From positions 1-64,000 of the forward strand of contig NW_027018049.1 of NCBI RefSeq assembly GCF_032854445.1: DNA of 64,000 nt. Reading direction: 5' to 3'. Positions 54,301 to 64,000 of this stretch are shown in pieces. Numbering within the stretch: position 1 is the first letter of the stretch; the number at the start of each line of letters is the position of its first letter. The translations under genes and the position numbers were made by a program. A model generated the notes under the pieces. It worked only from the letters and a program-made list of their open reading frames with translations, made no database searches and was not told the origin of the DNA. Source of the stretch: Liolophura sinensis. Lineage: Eukaryota > Mollusca > Polyplacophora > Chitonida > Chitonidae.

Positions 54301-56561
54301 AAATTGCAAATTTTCCTGGTTTCCATGGAGTAAGAGCCTTTGCTGGGCACGTGATTATGACATCAATGATCATTCAATTGTCACTACAGCCAAAAGTATT
54401 GGTCGGAGAGCAACGCGGTTTGCACCATTCGATTTCTCGTCACAAAATACGTCGGATTAGCCTCTTGTCAGCAGCACTGGAACATTTTTCGAATTTTGCA
54501 TTTTTGCCTGGTCTTTTTGTTAATTGAAATCGGCTACACTGTACTCTGTACAACCGCAAACTGGTCATTACTATATTCAACTTTTGACTATATGTTATGT
54601 GCCCTTCGGTAGCCCAGAAGACGTCAAATCTTTGGGCTAAGCCCATTTAAGTCACCCAGCCAATTGCCTTACTTCTAAGTCGAAGACAATCTCATGTCTT
54701 TATCTAAGTGTAGAAAAACCACACCATTTGTACATGAAAAACACAAGGTACTTGATACAGTCTGCTGTAAAAAGTACAACTAAACACTGACCCACATTTA
54801 TAAGGTGCCAAAAGATGCGGAATTGGGCCAGGCATCGGTAGCTGTTAAAAAATTGCAAATATCCCTGGTTTCCATGGAGTAAGAGCCGTTCCTACGCACG
54901 TGATTATGATATCAATGATCATTCAATTGTCACTACAGCCAAAAGTATTGGTCGGAGAGCAACGCGGTTTGCACCATTCGATTTCTCGTCACAAATACGT
55001 CGGATTAGCCTCTTACCAGCACCACTGGAAACAGTTTTTCCACTTTTGGCATTTTTGCCTGGTGTTTTTGTTAATTGAAATCGGCTACACTGTACTCTGT
55101 ACAATCGCGACTGGTCATTACTATATTCAACTTTTGACTATAAGTTATGTGCCCTTCGGTAGCCCAGAAGACGTCAAATCTTTGGGCTAAGAGCATTTAC
55201 CTCACCCAGCAATTGTGTTACTTCTAAGGGCAGACAATCTCAATGTCTTTATCTACGTGTAGAAAAACCACACCATTTGTACGTGAAAAACACAAGGTAC
55301 TTGATACAGTCTGCTGTAAAAGTACAACTAAACACTGACCCACATTTATAAGGTGCCAAAAAAATGCGGAATTGGGCCAGGCATCGGCAGCTGTTAAAAA
55401 ATTGCAAATTTCCCTGGTTTCCATGGAGTAAGAGACGTTGCTGGGCACGTGATTATGACATCAATGATCATTGAATTGTCGCTACAGCCAAAAGTATTGG
55501 TCGGAGAGCAACGCGGTTTACGCCATTCGATTTCTCGTCACAAAATACGTCGGATTAGCCTCTTACCAGCAGCACTAGAACAGTTTTTTCCACTTTTGCA
55601 TTTTTGCCTGGTCTTTTTGTTAATTGAAATCGGCTACACTGTACTCTGTACAATCGCGACTGGTCATTACTATATTCAACTTTTGACTATAAGTTATGTG
55701 CCCTTCGGTAGCCCAGAAGACCTGAAATCTTTGGGCCAAGCCATTTAACTCACCCAGCAATTGTCTGATTCTAAGTGCAAGACAATCTCAATGTCTTTAT
55801 CTACGTGTAGAAAAACCACACCATTTGTACGTGAAAAACACAAGGTACTTGATACAGTCTGCTGTAAAAAGTACAACTAAACACTGACCCACATTTATAA
55901 GGTGCCAAAAGATGCGGAATTGGGCCAGGCATCGGAAGCTGTTAAAAAATTGCAAATTTCCCTGGTTTCCATGGGGTAAGAGCCGTTGCTGGGCACGTGG
56001 ATTATGACATCATGATCATTCAATTGTCACTACAGCCAAAAGTATTGGTCGGAGAGCAACGCGGTTTGCACCATTCGATTTCTCGTCACAAAATACGTCG
56101 GATTAGCCTCTTACCAGCAGCACTGGAACAGTTTTTCCACTTTGCATTTTTACCTGGTCTTTTTGTTAATTGAAATCGGCTACACTGTACTCTGTACAAT
56201 CGCGACTGGTCCATTACTATATTCAACTTTTGACTATAAGTTATGTGCCCTTCGGTAGCCCAGAAGACGTCAAATCTTTGAGCGAAGCCATTTAACTCAC
56301 CCAGCAATTGTCTTACTTCTAAGTCGAAGACAATCTCAATGTCTTTATTTACGTGTAGAAAAACCACACCTTTTGTACATAAAAATCACAAGGTACTTGA
56401 TACAGTCTGCTGTAAAAAGTACAACTGACAACAGACCCACATGAATAAGGTGCCAAAAGATGCGGGAATTGGGCCAGGCATCGGCAGCTGTTAAAAAATT
56501 GCAAATATCCCTGGTTTCCATGGAGTAAGAGCCGTTGCTGGGCACGTGATTATGACATCAA
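48317..56561 (+). repeat. Satellite block 9: mosaic re-using blocks 7 and 8
   Basis: Fifteen monomers start at 48317, 48867, 49416, 49965, 50514, 51063, 51612, 52162, 52711, 53259, 53818, 54367, 54916, 55465 and 56013. The units at 48867-50513 repeat 44,474-46,120 at a displacement of eight monomers (4,393 bp). The units at 49416-51062 repeat 47,219-48,866 at four monomers. Those at 51612 and 52162 resemble pentamer- and trimer-block types (GAGCGAAGCC; TTAGTCTCTTA with GAAACCGGCC). From 53,100 on the monomers carry many one-base indels, described separately. Confidence 0.8.
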
Positions 56562-57821
56562 TGATCATTCAATTGTCACTACAGCCAAAAGTGTTGGTCG
56601 GAGAGCAACGCGGTTTGCACATTCGATTTCTCGTCACAAAATACGTCGGATTAGCCTCTACCAGCAGCACTGGAACAATTTTTCCAATTTTGCATTTTTG
56701 CCTGGTCTTTTTGTTAATTGAAATCGGCTACACTGTACTATGTACCATCGCGACTGGTCATTACTATATTCAACTTTTGACTATAAGTTATGTGCCCTTC
56801 GGTAGCCCAGAAGACGTCAAATCTTTGGGCTAAGCCCATTTAACTCACCCAGCAATTGTCTTACTTCTAAGTCCAAGACAATCTCAATGTCTTTATCTAC
56901 GTGTAGAAAAACCACACCTTTTTGTACATGAAAAACACAAGGTACTTGATACAGTCTGCTGTAAAAAGTACAACTGAACACTGACCCACTTCAGTAAGGT
57001 GCCAAATAATGCGGAATTGAGCCAGGCATCGGCAGCTGTTGAAAATTGCAAATTTCCCTGGTTTCCATGGAGTAAGAGCCGTTGCTGGGCACGTGATTAT
57101 GACATCAGTGATCATTCAATTGTCACTACAGCCAAAAGTATTGGTCGGAGAGCAAAGCGGTTTGCACCATTCGATTTCTCGTCACAAAATACGTCGGATT
57201 AGCCTCTTACCAGCAGCACTGGAACAGTTTTTCCACTTTTGCATTTTTGCCTGGTGTTTTTGTTAATTGAAATCGGCTACACTGTACTCTGTACAATCGC
57301 GACTGGTCATTACTATATTCAAACTTTTGACTATAAGTTATGTGCCCTTCGGTAGCCCAGAAGACCTGAAAATCTTTGGGCCAAGCCCATTTAACTCACC
57401 CAGCAATTGTCTTATTTCTAAGTGCAAGAAAATCTCAATTTCTTTATCTACGTGTAGAAAAACCACACCATTTGTACGTGAAAAACACAAGGTACTTGAT
57501 ACAGTCTGCTGTAAAAAGTACAACTAAACACTGACCCACATTTATAAGGTGCCAAAAGATGCGGAATTGGGCCAGGCATCGGAAGCTGTTAAAAAATTGC
57601 AAATTTCCCTGGTTTCCATGGAGTAAGAGACGTTGCTGGGCACGTGATTATGACATCAATGATCATTGAATTGTCGCTACAGCCAAAAGTATTGGTCGGA
57701 GAGCAACGCGGTTTGTACCATTCGATTTGTCGTCACAAAATACGTCGGATTAGTCTCTTACCAGCAGCACTGGAACAATTTTGGAATTTTGCATTTTTGC
57801 CTGGTCTTTTTGTTAATTGAA
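53100..57821. other. Burst of small indels within the array
   Basis: I count about 35 small length changes in 4.7 kb, compared with under 30 in the remaining 59 kb. Examples are GATAGGTCTG (53,100), GAGCACGCGG (53,862), CACAAATACG (53,893 and 54,993), GCCAATTGCC (54,659), TCTCATGTC (54,694), GGAAACAG (55,029), AAGCCATTT (55,740), CACGTGGATT with CATCATGATC (55,996-56,016), TGCGGGAATT (56,463), GCACATTCG (56,619), GAAAATTGC (57,043) and GAAAACCGG (57,820). All but one are one base, and both gains and losses occur. From 56,562 on, the sister copy at 60,405-61,700 lacks all eight matching indels. They look like uncorrected read errors or a mutated patch. Confidence 0.85.
53467..53486 (+). repeat. 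10-bp tandem duplication inside one monomer
   Basis: ATTCAACTTT is present twice in direct succession where every other monomer has it once, before TGACTATAAG. It makes the monomer starting at 53259 the longest in the window (559 bp). A slipped-strand event or an assembly error would both give this; it lies in the indel-rich zone. Confidence 0.85.
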
Positions 57822-60800
57822 AACCGGCCACACTGTACTATGTACAATCGCGACTGGTCATTACTATATTCAACTTTTGACTATAAGTTATGTGCCCTTC
57901 GATAGCCCAGAAGACGTCAAATCTTTGGGCTAAGCCCATTTAACTCACCCAGCAATTGCCTTACTTCTAAGTCGAAGACAATCTCAATGTCTTTAATTAC
58001 GTGTAGAAAAACCACACCTTTTGTACATAAAAATCATAAGGTACTTGATACAGTCTGCTGTAAAAAGTACAACTGACAACAGACCCACATGAATAAGGTG
58101 CCAAAAGATGCGGAATTGGGCCAGGCATCGGCAGCTGTTGAAAAATTGCAAATTTTCCTGGTTTCCATGGAGTAAGAGCCTTTGCTGGGCACGTGATTAT
58201 GACATCAATGATCATTCAATTGTCACTACAGCCAAAAGTATTGGTCGGAGAGCAACGCGGTTTGCACCATTCGATTTCTCGTCACCAAATACGTCGGATT
58301 AGCCTCTTGTCAGCAGCACTGGAACAGTTTTTCCTCTTATGCATTTTTGCCTGGTGTTTTTGTTAATTGAAATCGGCTACACTGTACTCTGTACAATCGC
58401 GACTGGTCATTACTATATTCAACTTTTGACTATAAGTTATGTGCCCTTCGGTAGCCCAGAAGACCTGAAATCTTTGGGCTAAGGGCATTTAACTCACCCA
58501 GCAATTGTGTTACTTCTAAGTGCAAGACAATCTCAATGTCTTTATCTACGTGTAGAAAAACCACACCATTTGTACATGAAAAACACAAGGTACTTGATAC
58601 AGTCTGCTGTAAAAAGTACAACTAAACACTGACCCACATTTATAAGGTGCCAAAAGATGCGGAATTGGGCCAGGCATCGGCAGCTGTTAAAAAATTGCAA
58701 ATTTCCCTGGTTTTCATGGAGTAAGAGACGTTGCTGGGCACGTGATTATGACATCAATGATCATTGAATTGTCGCTACAGCCAAAAGTATTGGTCGGAGA
58801 GCAACGCGGTTTACGCCATTCGATTTCTCGTCACAAAATACGTCGGATTAGCCTCTTACCAGCAGCACTAGAACAGTTTTTCCACTTTTGCATTTTTGCC
58901 TGGTCTTTTTGTTAATTGAAATCGGCTACACTGTACTCTGTACAATCGCGACTGGTCATTACTATATTCAACTTTTGACTATAAGTTATGTGCCCTTCGG
59001 TAGCCCAGAAGACCTGAAATCTTTGGGCCAAGCCCATTTAACTCACCCAGCAATTGTCTGATTTCTAAGTGCAAGACAATCTCAATGTCTTTATCTACGT
59101 GTAGAAAAACCACACCATTTGTACGTGAAAAACACAAGGTACTTGATACAGTCTGCTGTAAAAAGTACAACTAAACACTGACCCACATTTATAAGGTGCC
59201 AAAAGATGCGGAATTGGGCCAGGCATCGGAAGCTGTTAAAAAATTGCAAATTTCCCTGGTTTCCATGGGGTAAGAGCCGTTGCTGGGCACGTGATTATGA
59301 CATCAATGATCATTCAGTTGTCACTACAGCCAAAAGTATTGGTCGGAGAGCAACGCGGTTTGCACCATTCGATTTCTCGTCACAAAATACGTCGGATTAG
59401 CCTCTTACCAGCAGCACTGGAACAGTTTTTCCACTTTTGCATTTTTGCCTGGTCTTTTTGTTAATTGAAACCGGCCACACTGTACTATGTACAATCGCGA
59501 CTGGTCATTACTATATTCAACTTTTGACTATATGTTATGTGCCCTTCGGTAGCCCAGAAGACGTCAAATCTTTGAGCGAAGCCCATTTAACTCACCCAGC
59601 AATTGTCTTATTTCTAAGTCCAAGACAATCTCAATGTCTTTATCTACGTGTAGAAAAACCACACCATTTGTACATAAAAAACACAAGGTACTTGATACAG
59701 TCTGCTGTAAAAAGTACAACTTAACACTGACCCACATTTATAAGGTGCCAAAAGATGCGGAATTGGGCCAGGCATCGGCAGCTGTTAAAAAATTGCAAAT
59801 ATCCATGGTTTCCATGGAGTAAGAGCCGTTGCTGGGCACGTGATTATGACATCAATGATCATTGAATTGTCACTACAGCCAAAAGTATTGGTCGGAGAGC
59901 AACGCGGTTTGTACCATTCGATTTCTCGTCAGAAAATACGTCGGATTAGTCTCTTACCAGCAGCACTGGAACAATTTTTGGAATTTTGCATTTTTACCTG
60001 GTCTTTTTGTTAATTGAAACCGGCCACACTGTACTATGTACAATCGCGACTGGTCATTACTATATTCAACTTTTGACTATAAGTTATGTGCCCTTCGGTA
60101 GCCCAGAAGACGTCAAATCTTTGGGCTAAGCCCATTTAACTCACCCAGCAATTGTCTTACTTCTAAGTCGAAGACAATCTCAATGTCTTTATTTACGTGT
60201 AGAAAAACCACACCTTTTGTACATAAAAATCACAAGGTACTTGATACAGTCTGCTGTAAAAACTACAACTGACAACAGACCCACATGAATAAGGTGCCAA
60301 AAGATGCGGAATTGGGCCAGGCATCGGCAGCTGTTAAAAAATTGCAAATATCCCTGGTTTCCATGGAGTAAGAGCCGTTGCTGGGCACGTGATTATGACA
60401 TCAATGATCATTCAATTGTCACTACAGCCAAAAGTGTTGGTCGGAGAGCAACGCGGTTTGCACCATTCGATTTCTCGTCACAAAATACGTCGGATTAGCC
60501 TCTTACCAGCAGCACTGGAACAATTTTTCCAATTTTGCATTTTTGCCTGGTCTTTTTGTTAATTGAAATCGGCTACACTGTACTTCGTACCATCGCGACT
60601 GGTCATTACTATATTCAACTTTTGACTATAAGTTATGTGCCCCTTCGGTAGCCCAGAAGACGTCAAATCTTTGGGCTAAGCCCATTTAACTCACCCAGCA
60701 ATTGTCTTACTTCTAAGTCCAAGACAATCTCAATGTCTTTATCTACGTGTAGAAAAACCACACCTTTTGTACATGAAAAACACAAGGTACTTGATACAGT

Positions 60801-63800
60801 CTGCTGTAAAAAGTACAACTGAACACTGACCCACTTCAGTAAGGTGCCAAATAATGCGGAATTGAGCCAGGCATCGGCAGCTGTTGAAAATTTGCAAATT
60901 TCCCTGGTTTCCATGGAGTAAGAGCCGTTGCTGGGCACGTGATTATGACATCAGTGATCATTCAATTGTCACTACAGCCAAAAGTATTGGTCGGAGAGCA
61001 AAGCGGTTTGCACCATTCGATTTCTCGTCACAAAATACGTCGGATTAGCCTCTTACCAGCAGCACTGGAACAGTTTTTCCACTTTTGCATTTTTGCCTGG
61101 TGTTTTTGTTAATTGAAATCGGCTACACTGTACTCTGTACAATCGCGACTGGTCATTACTATATTCAACTTTTGACTATAAGTTATGTGCCCTTCGGTAG
61201 CCCAGAAGACCTGAAATCTTTGGGCCAAGCCCATTTAACTCACCCAGCAATTGTCTTATTTCTAAGTGCAAGAAAATCTCAATTTCTTTATCTACGTGTA
61301 GAAAAACCACACCATTTGTACGTGAAAAACACAAGGTACTTGATACAGTCTGCTGTAAAAAGTACAACTAAACACTGACCCACATTTATAAGGTGCCAAA
61401 AGATGCAGAATTGGGCCAGGCATCGGAAGCTGTTAAAAAATTGCAAATTTCCCTGGTTTCCATGGAGTAAGAGACGTTGCTGGGCACGTGATTATGACAT
61501 CAATGATCATTGAATTGTCGCTACAGCCAAAAGTATTGGTCGGAGAGCAACGCGGTTTGTACCATTCGATTTGTCGTCACAAAATACGTCGGATTAGTCT
61601 CTTACCAGCAGCACTGGAACAATTTTTGGAATTTTGCATTTTTGCCTGGTCTTTTTGTTAATTGAAACCGGCCACACTGTACTATGTACAATCGCGACTG
61701 GTCATTACTATATTCAACTTTTGACTATAAGTTATGTGCCCTTCGATAGCCCAGAAGACGTCAAATCTTTGGGCTAAGCCCATTTAACTCACCCAGCAAT
61801 TGCCTTACTTCTAAGTCGAAGACAATCTCAATGTCTTTAATTACGTGTAGAAAAACCACACCTTTTGTACATAAAAATCATAAGGTACTTGATACAGTCT
61901 GCTGTAAAAAGTACAACTGACAACAGACCCACATGAATAAGGTGCCAAAAGATGCGGAATTGGGCCAGGCATCGGCAGCTGTTGAAAAATTGCAAATTTT
62001 CCTGGTTTCCATGGAGTAAGAGCCTTTGCTGGGCACGTGATTATGACATCAATGATCATTCAATTGTCACTACAGCCAAAAGTATTGGTCGGAGAGCAAC
62101 GCGGTTTGCACCATTCGATTTCTCGTCACCAAATACGTCGGATTAGCCTCTTGTCAGCAGCACTGGAACAGTTTTTCCTCTTATGCATTTTTGCCTGGTG
62201 TTTTTGTTAATTGAAATCGGCTACACTGTACTCTGTACAATCGCGACTGGTCATTACTATATTCAACTTTTGACTATAAGTTATGTGCCCTTCGGTAGCC
62301 CAGAAGACCTGAAATCTTTGGGCTAAGGGCATTTAACTCACCCAGCAATTGTGTTACTTCTAAGTGCAAGACAATCTCAATGTCTTTATCTACGTGTAGA
62401 AAAACCACACCATTTGTACATGAAAAACACAAGGTACTTGATACAGTCTGCTGTAAAAAGTACAACTAAACACTGACCCACATTTATAAGGTGCCAAAAG
62501 ATGCGGAATTGGGCCAGGCATCGGCAGCTGTTAAAAAATTGCAAATTTCCCTGGTTTTCATGGAGTAAGAGACGTTGCTGGGCACGTGATTATGACATCA
62601 ATGATCATTGAATTGTCGCTACAGCCAAAAGTATTGGTCGGAGAGCAACGCGGTTTACGCCATTCGATTTCTCGTCACAAAATACGTCGGATTAGCCTCT
62701 TACCAGCAGCACTAGAACAGTTTTTCCACTTTTGCATTTTTGCCTGGTCTTTTTGTTAATTGAAAACGGCTACACTGTACTCTGTACAATCGCGACTGGT
62801 CATTACTATATTCAACTTTTGACTATAAGTTATGTGCCCTTCGGTAGCCCAGAAGACCTGAAATCTTTGGGCCAAGCCCATTTAACTCACCCAGCAATTG
62901 TCTGATTTCTAAGTGCAAGACAATCTCAATGTCTTTATCTACGTGTAGAAAAACCACACCATTTGTACGTGAAAAACACAAGGTACTTGATACAGTCTGC
63001 TGTAAAAAGTACAACTAAACACTGACCCACATTTATAAGGTGCCAAAAGATGCGGAATTGGGCCAGGCATCGGAAGCTGTTAAAAAATTGCAAATTTCCC
63101 TGGTTTCCATGGGGTAAGAGCCGTTGCTGGGCACGTGATTATGACATCAATGATCATTCAATTGTCACTACAGCCAAAAGTATTGGTCGGAGAGCAACGC
63201 GGTTTGCACCATTCGATTTCTCGTCACAAAATACGTCGGATTAGCCTCTTACCAGCAGCACTGGAACAGTTTTTCCACTTTTGCATTTTTACCTGGTCTT
63301 TTTGTTAATTGAAATCGGCTACACTGTACTCTGTACAATCGCGACTGGTCATTACTATATTCAACTTTTGACTATAAGTTATGTGCCCTTCGGTAGCCCA
63401 GAAGACGTCAAATCTTTGAGCGAAGCCCATTTAACTCACCCAGCAATTGTCTTATTTCTAAGTCCAAGACAATCTCAATGTCTTTATCTACGTGTAGAAA
63501 AACCACACCATTTGTACATAAAAAACACAAGGTACTTGATACAGTCTGCTGTAAAAAGTACAACTTAACACTGACCCACATTTATAAGGTGCCAAAAGAT
63601 GCGGAATTGGGCCAGGCATCGGCAGCTGTTAAAAAATTGCAAATATCCATGGTTTCCATGGAGTAAGAGCCGTTGCTGGGCACGTGATTATGACATCAAT
63701 GATCATTGAATTGTCACTACAGCCAAAAGTATTGGTCGGAGAGCAACGCGGTTTGTACCATTCGATTTCTCGTCAGAAAATACGTCGGATTAGTCTCTTA

Positions 63801-64000
63801 CCAGCAGCACTGGAACAATTTTTGGAATTTTGCATTTTTACCTGGTCTTTTTGTTAATTGAAACCGGCCACACTGTACTATGTACAATCGCGACTGGTCA
63901 TTACTATATTCAACTTTTGACTATAAGTTATGTGCCCTTCGGTAGCCCAGAAGACGTCAAATCTTTGGGCTAAGCCCATTTAACTCACCCAGCAATTGTC
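56562..64000 (+). repeat. Satellite block 10: heptamer higher-order repeat, two copies (second cut by the edge)
   Basis: Copy 1 is 56,562-60,404 (starts 56562, 57109, 57660, 58209, 58758, 59307, 59856). Copy 2 begins at 60,405 (starts 60405, 60955, 61504, 62053, 62602, 63151, 63700) and is truncated at the window end. Shared private marks are GAGCAAAGCGG with AATTTCTTTATC, CTTCGATAGCCCAG, TTTCCTCTTATGC, GGTTTACGCC, GAGCGAAGCC and ATATCCATGG. Beyond the indels before 57,821, few differences are seen, such as GAAATCGG against GAAAACGG (58,917 and 62,761). Copy 2 alone has an added C near 60,640. Confidence 0.92.

Larger units (their letters stand above)
1..64000. repeat. Tandem satellite array, 549-bp monomer, 116 complete copies plus a partial copy
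   Basis: The same roughly 549-bp sequence recurs head to tail from the first base to the last. I phased it on TGATCATT or its variant. Starts include 1, 549, 1098, 1646, 2195, 2744, 3293, 3842, 7136, 9881, 12077, 15372, 18119, 20864, 23060, 26356, 29102, 31847, 34594, 37340, 40081, 43377, 46121, 48867, 51612, 54367, 57109, 60405, 63151 and the partial unit at 63700. The mean spacing is 549.1 bp. All copies have one orientation and no foreign sequence separates them. Monomers differ by scattered substitutions grouped into linked variants, and outside 53.1-57.8 kb indels are rare. I see no internal subrepeat in the monomer. GC is about 42%. The array fits eukaryotic satellite DNA. The family is not recognised, so a centromeric or other role is only inferred. 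Confidence 0.98.

Noticed and set aside
1-64000. CENP-B box in the monomer
   Set aside because: I looked for the TTCG-A-CGGG pattern on both strands. TTCG occurs in CATTCGATTTCTCG but the rest of the box is missing.
1-64000. CRISPR array
   Set aside because: The repeat is 549 bp with no unique spacers. The whole period is repeated, so there is no repeat-spacer structure.
1-64000. Ribosomal DNA or tandem gene cluster
   Set aside because: No rRNA, 5S, histone or snRNA sequence is recognisable in the monomer, and its length and content do not fit these arrays.

Overview
The whole 64,000-base window is one uninterrupted tandem satellite-DNA array. The unit is about 549 bp and is always in the same head-to-tail orientation. 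Phased on the recurrent TGATCATT site, I count 116 complete monomers plus a 301-bp partial one at the right edge. Neither end of the array lies in the window. Almost every monomer is 548-550 bp. I see no gene, RNA gene, transposon, CRISPR array or unique sequence between monomers. GC is about 42% (hand count of the first monomer). Scale, homogeneity and layered higher-order repeats point to eukaryotic heterochromatin (pericentromeric, centromeric, subtelomeric or sex-chromosomal). I do not recognise the satellite family and cannot name the species.

Layout: (1) 1-7,135, a mosaic with a four-monomer rhythm; (2) 7,136-20,314, variant-rich monomers with copies displaced by two, five and seven monomers; (3) 20,315-26,355, a mosaic ending in a run of near-identical neighbouring monomers; (4) 26,356-34,593, three near-identical copies of a five-monomer unit (about 2,746 bp); (5) 34,594-39,531, three copies of a three-monomer unit (about 1,647 bp); (6) 39,532-41,729, four unordered monomers; (7) 41,730-45,022, two copies of another trimer; (8) 45,023-48,316, three copies of a dimer (1,098 bp); (9) 48,317-56,561, a mosaic that re-uses pieces of blocks 7 and 8; (10) 56,562-64,000, two copies of a seven-monomer unit (about 3,843 bp), the second cut by the window edge. 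The array was therefore amplified locally many times with different unit sizes, as expected from unequal exchange or replication-based amplification.

Every monomer has the same internal plan: an AT-rich palindrome around TGATCA, a short GGGC/GCCC inverted repeat, a conserved 30-bp imperfect hairpin, and an E-box CACGTG (reverse strand ATCACGTG) that appears intact in all but two complete monomers. These are the only candidates for function, and any role is inference.

Many open reading frames of 60-167 codons occur on both strands. They recur at the monomer period, overlap one another and are cut by stops in sister monomers, so I annotate no coding sequence. The oddest local feature is a burst of about 35 small insertions and deletions between 53,100 and 57,821. 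Part of it can be checked against a clean second copy of the same unit, and it may be an assembly or polishing fault.
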